DNA from: an uncultured Ruminococcus sp.
GTDB lineage: Bacteria > Bacillota > Clostridia > Oscillospirales > CAG-272
Length of the DNA: 8,158 nucleotides
NCBI GenBank assembly: GCA_902765885.1
Contig: CACXBN010000035.1
Location: 1-8,158 of the forward strand
Direction of reading: 5' to 3'
Position 1 is the stretch's first letter; each line of letters opens with the position of its first letter. The notes beneath the pieces are model-generated. The model worked only from the letters and a program-made list of their open reading frames with translations, was not told the DNA's origin and did not search any database. Shown in pieces: positions 1 to 5,912 of this stretch. The position numbers were made by a program, and so were the translations under genes.

Positions 1-21
1 CTGCAGAGATCCGTGTGTTGA

Positions 22-264
22 GCTGCAGATTTCTTCAGTCTGTTTTTCAAATCGGTATTGAATGAAGAGGCCGCCTCCTTTATAAGGCTCTATGAATGCG
101 AATGCAATGACACAAAAGCAAAAATCAGCTTTGCATCAGGCAAAGAGTTCTATGAGACCGATATGCTCGAAAACATAAAAGAAAGGCTCGATCCCGTCAA
201 CGGAAAGACCATTGAACTGGAATTCAAGCCTTTTGAGATCAAAACCATTCTTGTTAAAAAGTAA
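22..264 (+). CDS. C-terminal fragment of a GH38 alpha-mannosidase-like protein
   Basis: The readable part is about 80 residues and matches the end of the C-terminal beta-sandwich domain of glycoside hydrolase family 38 alpha-mannosidases. The sequence shows the family-like run FIRLYE, then a short beta-rich stretch, then ETDMLEN, and finally ELEFKPFEIKTI close to the stop. Family members are usually 800-1,000 residues and remove alpha-linked mannose, so the catalytic domain would lie left of the window. In the same frame there is a TGA at 19-21, while the two other frames stay open until 59-65. A one-base shift between about 22 and 58, a real pseudogene, or an assembly error at the edge would each explain this. 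A TTG at 58 could serve as a start, but I see no good ribosome site before it and the homology appears to continue upstream. The family call is fairly confident; the state of the gene is unknown. Confidence 0.65.
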   Translation, partial: AADFFSLFFKSVLNEEAASFIRLYECECNDTKAKISFASGKEFYETDMLENIKERLDPVNGKTIELEFKPFEIKTILVKK

Positions 265-276
265 AATATAATAGAC

Positions 277-311
277 AAGCACGGCTTCCGTATGATGGAT
301 GCCGTGCTTTT
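277..311 (+). terminator. Intrinsic terminator after the GH38-like gene
   Basis: A perfect 9-base stem (AAGCACGGC at 277-285 with GCCGTGCTT at 301-309) encloses a 15-base loop and runs into four T residues at 308-311, 12 bases after the plus-strand stop. It lies between two convergent genes. In the minus direction no T tract follows, so it is a better terminator for the plus-strand gene than for the zinc-ribbon gene. Confidence 0.7.
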
Positions 312-361
312 CAGGTATTAGCATATATAATTCACATCAAGGAGTGAACCGCGTAGTACCA

Positions 362-643
362 TTACTGTTGCTGCTGTTTCATTTCAGCGAAGCATTTGCT
401 GCAGTAAACAGGTCTGTCGTCACTTGGCTGGAAGGGAACTTTAGCTTCGCCTCCGCAGTTAGCGCATGTTGTTGTGAACATTTCTCTCTGTTCACGGTTA
501 GCATTCTTTCTCTTGTCGCGGCATTCCTTGCATCTCTGAGGTTCATTCTGGAAACCTTTTTCAGCATAGAATTCCTGCTCACCTGCTGTGAATACGAATT
601 CTTTTCCGCATTCTTTGCATGTCAAGGTCTTGTCTTCGTACAT
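362..643 (-). CDS. Small double zinc-ribbon protein (zf-trcl type plus CxxC-x17-CxxC)
   Basis: This is a 93-residue, highly charged, presumably cytoplasmic protein. It contains two cysteine quartets. The first is C9-x2-C12, 25 residues, then C38-x2-C41; its surrounding sequence (TLTCKECGKEFVFTAGEQEF, followed by a KGFQNEPQRC stretch) is typical of the 'probable zinc-ribbon' (zf-trcl) family. The second is C60-x2-C63, exactly 17 residues, then C81-x2-C84, the CxxC-x17-CxxC domain. The two are joined by a basic linker (RDKRKNANREQRE), and the tail ends in QQQQ. Each quartet should bind one zinc ion. Such proteins are common and short in Clostridia, and no biochemical role is established that I can name; nucleic-acid or protein binding is only a guess. 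The start at 643 is supported by GAGGAAG 7-13 bases upstream. It follows the sigma-factor gene on the same strand with a 126-base gap, in which I found no convincing promoter. Confidence 0.85.
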   Translation of the reverse strand: MYEDKTLTCKECGKEFVFTAGEQEFYAEKGFQNEPQRCKECRDKRKNANREQREMFTTTCANCGGEAKVPFQPSDDRPVYCSKCFAEMKQQQQ

Positions 644-769
644 TTCTTCTTCCTCACTTTGAAATATGGTTTTTTTGCCCTGTGCGGTCCCTTCAGTTCC
701 TTGATAAAACGCTGCCGAGTAAAGCCTGGGCGATATTTTAATTCTTGCTTATTATGGTAAGAATAAAAA

Positions 770-1333
770 TCATTGTGCTGTAAAAAGTCCCTTGAGTTTG
801 GCTTTGATCCGATACATAGCGTTTCTGACTGACTTCTCGCTTCTGGATAAAAAATCTGCCGTATCTGTGATGGACTTACCTGAAATCACGCAATTCAAGA
901 CCTTCTGTTCATATTCCGACAAGGCCTTTATCAGCTCGGCAGAAACATCTTCCGGCTTGAATTCGACATTGTCAGGAAAAGAACGAACATTTACTCCGAG
1001 CATATCCGTCGGAGTTTTTTTCCTTTTGCGGGCACCCAATTTTCTCAGGGAGGAAATCATGGAATTATTGATACATATCTTGGCATAAAGCCCGAATGTC
1101 ACACTGTCGTATTTGTCACCGTCATAACTGACGGCGGCTTTATACAGTGCAAGAGACACCATCTGACGCAGATCATCTCTGTCATATATTCCTTCTTCCG
1201 CTTTGTCAAATGACGGCGCGAACCTGGTGACGGACGACTCGATAAGTGCCTTGTATTCGGACATCAGTGCTTCGAATGAGGCACTGTCCCCATTCTTAAC
1301 TGATTCCAGTAATGAATCTTTTTCGCTGTTCAA
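770..1333 (-). CDS. Sigma-70 family RNA polymerase sigma factor (SigH-like, short)
   Basis: From the TTG at 1333 the product is 187 residues. Residues about 5-105 resemble sigma region 2: an ESVKNGDSASFEALMSEYKAL helix, then RDDLRQMVSLALYKAAVSYD and an FGLYAKICINNSMISSLRK segment that would contact core polymerase and the -10 element. A basic linker (ARKRKK) follows. Residues about 134-180 are a region 4 helix-turn-helix (LSEYEQKVLNCVISGKSITD, then FLSRSEKSVRNAMYRIKAKL) that would read the -35 element. There is no region 1.1 or clear region 3. This architecture fits the SigH/ECF-size group of Clostridia rather than the housekeeping factor. The frame is open back to 1438, but a strong promoter lies inside that extension and GGGGGAG sits 5 bases before this TTG, so the shorter start is preferred. 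No anti-sigma gene is adjacent. The sigma-family call is confident; the regulon is unknown. Confidence 0.85.
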   Translation of the reverse strand: MNSEKDSLLESVKNGDSASFEALMSEYKALIESSVTRFAPSFDKAEEGIYDRDDLRQMVSLALYKAAVSYDGDKYDSVTFGLYAKICINNSMISSLRKLGARKRKKTPTDMLGVNVRSFPDNVEFKPEDVSAELIKALSEYEQKVLNCVISGKSITDTADFLSRSEKSVRNAMYRIKAKLKGLFTAQ

Positions 1334-1338
1334 TGGAT

Positions 1339-1345
1339 CTCCCCC
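1339..1345 (-). promoter_or_regulatory. Shine-Dalgarno that fixes the sigma-factor TTG start
   Basis: GGGGGAG on the minus strand ends 5 bases before the TTG at 1333-1331. The upstream in-frame ATG codons (1378 and 1372) overlap the -10 element or sit at the predicted transcript 5' end, and neither has a ribosome site. Confidence 0.65.
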
Positions 1346-1376
1346 GAAAATGTTCAGAAAACTCTCAGGCATTGTC

Positions 1377-1404
1377 ATTATAACACATTTTTGTTCTTTG
1401 TCAA
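1377..1404 (-). promoter_or_regulatory. Near-consensus sigma-A promoter of the sigma-factor gene
   Basis: On the minus strand, TTGACA (1404-1399), a 16-base spacer and TATAAT (1382-1377) are perfect hexamers, and TGT directly before the -10 gives an extended -10. Transcription should begin near 1370, leaving a leader of about 36 bases before the TTG start. An AT-rich stretch just upstream (about 1411-1460) holds several TTGTT/AACAA/TTAAC words, including TTGTT-TTC-AACAA at 1426-1438, which could be a regulator site; that part is speculative. Confidence 0.85.
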
Positions 1405-1499
1405 TAGTTTTTAACAATTTTATGCTTGTTTTCAACAACGCTTAACACTGACTTGTTAATAATGATATAAAAAAGTATTTTCACTATCATTTTCCGCTG

Positions 1500-2066
1500 T
1501 CAGAAACCCAGATATTCCGCGCCTCCGGACAGCAATGAAAGTATCCCCCTGTATATAATGTCGGGCCTGTCTTCGAAATTTTTTCTCATTTTTTCTATCT
1601 GATAATATGAGTCTGCCTTGAGCTCCATGGAGAATACTTTACCGTCGCAGTCCGTCATGGAACACTTGAAAATATAGCTTCCGTCACCTGCTGTTTCGAT
1701 CTCATGGCTTACTTTAGTCCCCCTCTTCTCAAACGAGAGATATCTGAGGGCGCTTATGTATGCTTTCTCCCTTGCTTCGGAATTGAGCATATTATCTGAA
1801 AGTTCTTCTGCAATTTTTCTTCCGGTATCAGATATCTGATACATCTCTCTTTCATCCGAGCCCGTGTCTTCCGGAGCATTCACTTTGGCAATATGTCCGT
1901 TTTCGCACAACTCATGGAAATTCGAGACGAATTCAAAATAATCGACAAAACCGTCTCTTATGACAATACTGGCTATGTCGCTGAATCTCAGCGGATATCC
2001 TGTTTTCATAAGGAGATACAGAATGAACACCTTTATCTGGTTTGAAGTATGTATTCCTTCGGGCAT
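1500..2066 (-). CDS. DUF4364 family winged-helix protein
   Basis: This is a 188-residue cytoplasmic protein that I recognise as the DUF4364 family of Clostridia. The N-terminal half (about residues 8-85) has a winged-helix pattern: NQIKVFILYLLMKTGYPLRF followed by SDIASIVI, a region around YFEFVSNFHELCENGHI resembling a recognition helix and its lead-in to the wing, and YQISDTGRKIAEEL closing the fold. The C-terminal half is beta-rich (SYIFKCSMTDCDGKVFSMEL) and is followed by a charged helix; it may bind a ligand or partner. The family function is not established; a transcriptional regulator is the natural inference. The ATG at 2066 has AAAGGTG placed 5 bases upstream. It lies 79 bases after the peptide-binding lipoprotein gene, behind a hairpin, and 166 bases before the sigma-factor gene, all on one strand. 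No clear promoter of its own is visible, so readthrough from the upstream gene is possible. Confidence 0.8.
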   Translation of the reverse strand: MPEGIHTSNQIKVFILYLLMKTGYPLRFSDIASIVIRDGFVDYFEFVSNFHELCENGHIAKVNAPEDTGSDEREMYQISDTGRKIAEELSDNMLNSEAREKAYISALRYLSFEKRGTKVSHEIETAGDGSYIFKCSMTDCDGKVFSMELKADSYYQIEKMRKNFEDRPDIIYRGILSLLSGGAEYLGF

Positions 2067-2093
2067 TTTTTCACCTTTCCCTGGATATTACAA

Positions 2094-2124
2094 TACAGCG
2101 GGAAGTTTGAAACTCCCCGCTGTA
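2094..2124 (-). terminator. Strong hairpin between the binding-protein gene and DUF4364
   Basis: TACAGCGGG (2094-2102) pairs perfectly with CCCGCTGTA (2116-2124). After one A/C mismatch the inner AGT/ACT also pairs. On the minus strand it starts 21 bases after the lipoprotein stop. It is followed by TTGTAATA rather than a clean T run, so termination may be partial, or the hairpin may act as a 3' stabiliser that lowers expression of the downstream gene. Confidence 0.55.
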
Positions 2125-2145
2125 GGACTGACTGAATATTTTATT

Positions 2146-3879
2146 TTATTTCTCAGTGTCTTCTGCTGATTTATAACTCATGTAATCCTTGAGAAGGACT
2201 CTGTTGAAGTTGCGCACACCGTAATAATCCGTCTTGAAACCTGACAGTTCGCTGTTTGCGAGATATGCATCCTGAAGGAATGCTACCGGGATTATCGGCA
2301 GATCTTCAAGCAGAAGCTTCTCTGCGCTGTGGAGAAGTTCGGCTCTTTCGGCTTTTGTTTCGGCCTTGTAAGCCTTGTCTATGATCTCATTGTATTCTTC
2401 ACTTGCGTATCCGCTTACATGTCCGTAAAGGTCATAGTTTTCAGAATAGAGATCCACACCGTTTCCGGAATAGTCTACGGCATACTGTGAAAGTGTGTTG
2501 AAAGGATCCGGAGAAAGAAGTGTCACATCAACAGTTATAACGTCAAAATCTCCGCTGTTGTATGCTTCCTCAAACAGATCATCCATAACCTCAGGGTCCA
2601 CATCATTTCTTTCCGTCTTGACGATCTCCACGTCAACATAGAATCCGAGAGACTCCCATACTTCTGCAGCATACTCGGCAACGGCAATATCCGCCTCGGT
2701 ATTTCTGACCTTGATCGAGAATGAACCGCCTCTTACGCCGCTTGAAGAAAGAAGGGATTTTGCTTCTTCCACATTTGCCGCGGTTTCAAGAAGAGCACCG
2801 CCTTCTTTTCTGAATGATGTCCCGTTTCCGGTGTTAAATGCTTTTTCCGGAATCAGCCCCGTCGCAGGTTTTGCGAATGTGAGCATCTCTGCCACTTTCT
2901 CTCTGTCTATGGCAAGTGAGAGAGCTTTTCTTACGTCGGGATTTGCAAAGAGTTCGTTATTAAGATTGAACATGAACGACTGGGTGACCATCATGTCTGA
3001 GACAGTTGCCTTGCCCTTGAGTTCTGCACGCTGGCTCAGCGGAAGCTCGCCTATATAGAGTAAAGTTCCCGCATTGTATGCCTCAAGCTGTTTTTCGGCA
3101 TTCCCGGCCGTGTAATCCGTAACAAGTCTGTACGGGATTACGTATTTGTCAAGTTCTTCGTTCTTATCGCGAATGAGGTAATAATACTGTGAACGTTCAA
3201 GCCTGAGAAGATTAGAGCTGATGGTCTTCGGAATGAACGGGCCGTTTGTGATGATATATGTACCTTTCTTTGCCCACAAGTCGTCGCCGTATCTGGTGAC
3301 AACATCTTCACGGAGAGGAACGAGCGCAACTGATGTACAGTTGGTGAAGAAATCGTTGAGATCGATCTTCTTCTCGAATTTCACCTGAAGTGTATATGTA
3401 TCAACGGCTGCAACTCCGAGGTCGTCTATGCTTGCATCTCCCATCTTGATCTCATATGCGTTCTTCAGATCATACAGAAGGGACGCTGCTTCGTATTTTG
3501 CGTTTGCATCAAGGAGTCTTTTCCATGAATACACAAAGTCGGCTGCCTGAACGGTCCTTCCGTCTGACCAGTATGATGTTTTCAGGGTTATGAGAATGGA
3601 AAACTCATCCTCATTGTCCTTATCTATAGTGTAATCCTTCATCAGCGCTTTCTGCCACTTGCCGTTCTCATCGAGCCTCGTAAGGCCTTCATAGGTGAGG
3701 CTGAAAACTTTCTGCATTGCGGAATCGGTCACACTTATCTGCGGGTCTAAATTGTACACTTCATTGGTCAGATACATGTTAATGATTGCACCTTTGTCGT
3801 CCTTTTCGAGTGTAGTGCACCCTGCAAGAACCGATGCAAGCATCAATATAACAAGCATTGCTGCTAGAGCTCTTTTCAT
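2146..3879 (-). CDS. Peptide ABC transporter substrate-binding lipoprotein (SBP family 5, OppA-like)
   Basis: The product is 577 residues, the usual OppA/DppA size (500-600). Residues 1-20 form a lipoprotein signal with a basic start (MKR), a hydrophobic core and the lipobox LAGC, so Cys21 should be lipid-anchored on the outer face of the membrane. The mature part has the family-5 pattern: NEVYNLDPQISVTDSAMQ, LTYEGLTRLDENGKW, the LKTSYWSDGRTVQAADFVYS-WKRLL block, an SFMFNLNNELFANPDVRKAL hinge-side block and the DLPIIPVAFLQDAYL C-terminal block. Family members deliver oligopeptides, or sometimes nickel, opines or sugars, to an ABC permease. The OppA-like W-K-R and D-G motifs favour peptides. 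AGGAGG lies upstream of the ATG with about 11 bases of spacing, and a strong promoter precedes it. No permease or ATPase gene is adjacent, so it is an orphan here and must use a transporter encoded elsewhere. Confidence 0.92.
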   Translation of the reverse strand: MKRALAAMLVILMLASVLAGCTTLEKDDKGAIINMYLTNEVYNLDPQISVTDSAMQKVFSLTYEGLTRLDENGKWQKALMKDYTIDKDNEDEFSILITLKTSYWSDGRTVQAADFVYSWKRLLDANAKYEAASLLYDLKNAYEIKMGDASIDDLGVAAVDTYTLQVKFEKKIDLNDFFTNCTSVALVPLREDVVTRYGDDLWAKKGTYIITNGPFIPKTISSNLLRLERSQYYYLIRDKNEELDKYVIPYRLVTDYTAGNAEKQLEAYNAGTLLYIGELPLSQRAELKGKATVSDMMVTQSFMFNLNNELFANPDVRKALSLAIDREKVAEMLTFAKPATGLIPEKAFNTGNGTSFRKEGGALLETAANVEEAKSLLSSSGVRGGSFSIKVRNTEADIAVAEYAAEVWESLGFYVDVEIVKTERNDVDPEVMDDLFEEAYNSGDFDVITVDVTLLSPDPFNTLSQYAVDYSGNGVDLYSENYDLYGHVSGYASEEYNEIIDKAYKAETKAERAELLHSAEKLLLEDLPIIPVAFLQDAYLANSELSGFKTDYYGVRNFNRVLLKDYMSYKSAEDTEK

Positions 3880-3943
3880 TATTTACGGCTCCTCCTCTGT
3901 TTGTTCGCTTCGCGATGTAAGGCGACGAATAAATAGCTACATT

Positions 3944-3972
3944 ATTATATCACTTTTCAAAATGTTTATCAA
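3944..3972 (-). promoter_or_regulatory. Sigma-A promoter of the peptide-binding protein gene
   Basis: On the minus strand, TTGATA (3972-3967), a 17-base spacer and TATAAT (3949-3944) are preceded by TGA at the extended -10 position. Transcription should begin near 3937, giving a leader of about 57 bases that contains the AGAGGAGGAG ribosome site. Confidence 0.85.
3952..3966 (-). promoter_or_regulatory. Possible CodY-like box in the promoter spacer
   Basis: AACATTTTGAAAAGT on the minus strand matches the established 15-base CodY consensus (AATTTTCWGAAAATT) at 11 of 15 positions and fills the spacer between -35 and -10. CodY is known to repress peptide-transport genes in low-GC Gram-positives when branched-chain amino acids or GTP are plentiful. 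Four mismatches in AT-rich DNA is weak, so this is a suggestion based mainly on position and target gene. Confidence 0.3.
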
Positions 3973-3992
3973 CATCTATTTTAACTTCGATT

Positions 3993-4002
3993 TTGTGCAC
4001 AA
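3993..4002. promoter_or_regulatory. 10-base palindrome upstream of the binding-protein promoter
   Basis: TTGTGCACAA is a perfect palindrome about 20 bases upstream of the -35 element, roughly 60 bases before the predicted transcription start. A second, 8-base palindrome (CTCCGGAG) lies at 4008-4015. Either could be an operator, but short palindromes also occur by chance. Confidence 0.25.
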
Positions 4003-4058
4003 TTCGGCTCCGGAGTTTTTATTGAATATGTCCAAATCGTACCGCCCGCGCCGGCATT

Positions 4059-4910
4059 TCAGACTGAAAACTGAATTGTCAGAGCGTCTTCGAGAGAGCG
4101 AAGCAAAATGTCCGGTCTGTCCTTTTCCTCTGCAGCTTCGACATCTGTTTCTGTTGTCTCACCCGACAGAACAAGGACCGATTCTATTCCGTTCCTTCTG
4201 CCAAGCGCGATATCGGTGTACATCCTGTCCCCGAATACCGCAATGTTTTCCTTTTCCGTTCCCGATATTTCGCAAATCATTTCCGCTGTCTCGCGGCTCG
4301 GCTTTCCGAAAAACAAAGGTGTAACACCTGTCGACGCAGTCACTGCCGCAGCTATGGCGCCGCTGTCGGGAATAAATCCGGTTTCCGTCGGACAGTTGAA
4401 ATCCGGATGGGTACAAAGATATTCGGCACCTCCCCTTATGTATTCGCATGCATTTTTGAGCTTTTCATAGTCGAGAGTGGTGTCGAAACTGGTAATGACT
4501 ATATCCGGCACCCTTCCGTCGGGATGTCCGCTCCTGTCGTTTACCATATCTATTTCATATGATATGAAATGGTCATAGAGTTCGGGAGTCCCGAGAAGAT
4601 ATACCGTTTTTCCCTCCCTGAATCTTCTGAGAAAGGCGCATGTCACATCTCCGGACGTGCACAGCTCTTCCCTTGAAGGAGCAAATCCGAGAGACGTCAG
4701 TTTTTCCATATAGAAGTCAGGTGAATGAGATGCATTGTTTGTGAAAAAAAGGACTTTTTTTCCATGCTTCCTGAGCTCGGTTATGTATTCGACCGCATAT
4801 ACAAAAGGTATCTTCCCGAGATATATTGTACCGTCCATGTCAAAGACGAACAGTTCCTTCCCGTCAAGTATTCCTTTAATCTGCTGTCTGTCTGTATCGA
4901 AAGTGAGCAA
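4059..4910 (-). CDS. HAD superfamily subclass IIA phosphatase (NagD-like)
   Basis: This is a 283-residue cytoplasmic hydrolase of typical family length (250-280). HAD motif I is FDMDGTIYLG, with D24 the nucleophile and D26 the general acid/base. Motif II is FFTNNAS (T57). Motif III is the lysine of GKPSRE (K203). Motif IV is GDRMYTDIALG (D228, D233 for magnesium). The C2-type cap lies between motifs II and III, at about residues 85-195, including TSFDTTLDYEKL and CTHPDFNCP, both typical of NagD-type caps. Relatives dephosphorylate nucleotides, sugar phosphates or pyridoxal phosphate, and the substrate cannot be told from sequence. The start is TTG at 4910, with GGAGG 6 bases upstream; the nearby ATG at 4915 is in another frame. 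It is divergent from coaW, which raises the possibility of a role around CoA intermediates. I found no clean terminator after its stop. Confidence 0.9.
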   Translation of the reverse strand: MLTFDTDRQQIKGILDGKELFVFDMDGTIYLGKIPFVYAVEYITELRKHGKKVLFFTNNASHSPDFYMEKLTSLGFAPSREELCTSGDVTCAFLRRFREGKTVYLLGTPELYDHFISYEIDMVNDRSGHPDGRVPDIVITSFDTTLDYEKLKNACEYIRGGAEYLCTHPDFNCPTETGFIPDSGAIAAAVTASTGVTPLFFGKPSRETAEMICEISGTEKENIAVFGDRMYTDIALGRRNGIESVLVLSGETTETDVEAAEEKDRPDILLRSLEDALTIQFSV

Positions 4911-4916
4911 AACATG

Positions 4917-4921
4917 CCTCC
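4917..4921 (-). promoter_or_regulatory. Shine-Dalgarno supporting a TTG start for the HAD phosphatase
   Basis: GGAGG on the minus strand is followed by six bases and the TTG at 4910-4908. There is no other in-frame start codon between this site and the catalytic FDMDGT motif except the internal methionine of that motif. Confidence 0.7.
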
Positions 4922-4946
4922 AGAATGTTAATAATGAAACAATAAA

Positions 4947-4975
4947 TTGATTTTGTACCCGCCCTATGCTATACT
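4947..4975 (+). promoter_or_regulatory. Sigma-A promoter of coaW
   Basis: TTGATT (4947-4952), a 17-base spacer and TATACT (4970-4975) are preceded by TGC, an extended -10. Transcription should begin near 4982. The alternative upstream ATG at 4966 lies inside this promoter and cannot be on the transcript. AGAGGA at 4992-4997 is the ribosome site, 10 bases before the ATG at 5008. Confidence 0.8.
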
Positions 4976-5007
4976 CTTTCTACTCATATAGAGAGGAACG
5001 AATCAAT

Positions 5008-5856
5008 ATGTCAAAGAGTGTTATCATCGGAATAGATATTGGCGGAAGCACCACAAAGATAGTCGGATTCAGAAGGATGTCCGGCAAATATAAACTGATA
5101 GATCCTTTTCTCGTGCGGGCAACCGATCCGATCACATCGATATACGGTGCGTTCGGAAAATTTCTCGACAGGAACGAGCTGTCCCTCGATGATATTTCAA
5201 AAGTAATGGTGACGGGAGCAGGAAGTTCCTATCTTTCAAAGCCGATCTACAACCTGAACTGCCAGACCATAGAGGAATTCGACTCAATAGGTCTGGGAGG
5301 TCTGTATCTTTCGGGACTCGACGAAGCCATAATAACCAGCTGCGGGACAGGCACCGCTCTTGTTTATGCAAAAAAGGGAGAGCGTCCCAAATACCTCGGC
5401 GGTACCGGCGTCGGAGGGGGAACTCTTGTCGGACTGTCAAAGAAAATACTCTCGATGGATACTGTCGAACACATTTCGGAACTTGCAAAAGGAGGCTCTC
5501 TTGACAAAGTAGACCTCAAGATATCCGATATAACCAAAACCGATATCGTCCCCGGCTTTTCCGACACGATGACTGCTTCAAACTTCGGCAGCATCAGCGA
5601 CCTGGCCACAAGGGAGGACATCGCCCTCGGAATCATCAACATGGTGTTTGAAACGATAGGCATGATCTCGATCTTCGCAGCCAGAAATTACGGCATAAAA
5701 GACGTGATCCTCACCGGAAACGTGTCAGTCGTAGCGCAGGCGAAAGAGATATTCGGAAAGCTTAATAAAATGTTCAATATGAATTTTATCATTCCCGACA
5801 ATTCCGCTTTCGGAACGGTAATAGGCGCCGCTCTGTCCGGATGCTCAGGTGACTGA
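5008..5856 (+). CDS. coaW: Type II pantothenate kinase
   Basis: From the ATG at 5008 the protein is 282 residues, close to the 267 of the Staphylococcus aureus enzyme. It would phosphorylate pantothenate with ATP, the first step of coenzyme A synthesis, in the cytoplasm. It has the ASKHA fold: phosphate loop GIDIGGSTTK (8-17); VTGAGSSYL (68-76); the IEEFDS segment (88-93), whose second glutamate (E90) aligns with the catalytic Glu of FVEFDA in the staphylococcal enzyme; SCGTGT (111-116); GGTGVGGGT (131-139); and DTMTASNFG, matching DLTAANFG of relatives. Type II enzymes, unlike type I, are generally insensitive to CoA feedback. The other possibility is a ROK or BadF-type kinase, but the EFD and TASNFG motifs argue against it. 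It is a single-gene unit with its own promoter and terminator, divergent from a HAD phosphatase. Confidence 0.9.
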   Translation: MSKSVIIGIDIGGSTTKIVGFRRMSGKYKLIDPFLVRATDPITSIYGAFGKFLDRNELSLDDISKVMVTGAGSSYLSKPIYNLNCQTIEEFDSIGLGGLYLSGLDEAIITSCGTGTALVYAKKGERPKYLGGTGVGGGTLVGLSKKILSMDTVEHISELAKGGSLDKVDLKISDITKTDIVPGFSDTMTASNFGSISDLATREDIALGIINMVFETIGMISIFAARNYGIKDVILTGNVSVVAQAKEIFGKLNKMFNMNFIIPDNSAFGTVIGAALSGCSGD

Positions 5857-5875
5857 CAATAAAATAATATTATCC

Positions 5876-5912
5876 ATCCCGGCGGCAGTTTTTGCGCGCC
5901 GGGATTTTTTTT
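5876..5912 (+). terminator. Intrinsic terminator of coaW
   Basis: A perfect GC-rich 9-base stem (ATCCCGGCG at 5876-5884, CGCCGGGAT at 5897-5905) with a 12-base loop is followed by eight T residues (5905-5912). The T tract runs into the stop codon of the convergent peptidase gene (5911-5913). On the minus strand the hairpin is followed by an AT-rich stretch without a T run, so it favours coaW. Confidence 0.92.

Noticed and set aside
299..760. Plus-strand 153-codon open frame over the zinc-ribbon gene
   Set aside because: It is antisense to a gene with clear cysteine motifs and a ribosome site; the peptide is an unlikely Phe/Leu/Ser/Cys-rich sequence with no family pattern.
741..764. AT-rich inverted repeat after the sigma-factor stop
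   Set aside because: The stem is only about 8 pairs, includes a G-T pair, is very AT-rich, and no T tract follows on the minus strand. Not good enough for a terminator.
644..769. Possible promoter for the zinc-ribbon gene (TAAAAT with TTCTTA 17 bases upstream)
   Set aside because: The -35 matches only 3 of 6 and there is no extended -10; readthrough from the sigma gene is equally likely.
1461..1491. AATGATA/TATCATT inverted repeat after the DUF4364 stop
   Set aside because: Seven weak pairs around a 17-base loop; could be chance in AT-rich DNA. Kept out as a terminator.
3695..4324. Plus-strand 209-codon open frame across the binding-protein promoter
   Set aside because: It runs antisense to the ends of two confident genes and over their intergenic promoter, with no ribosome site or recognisable domain.
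4911..5007. Minus-strand promoter for the HAD phosphatase in the divergent region
   Set aside because: Candidates such as CATTAT or TACAAA have no acceptable -35 at 16-18 bases. A promoter must exist nearby but I cannot place it.
5876..5912. Bidirectional terminator serving both coaW and the peptidase gene
   Set aside because: On the minus strand the hairpin is followed by GGATAATATT, not a T run, so only the plus direction is well supported.
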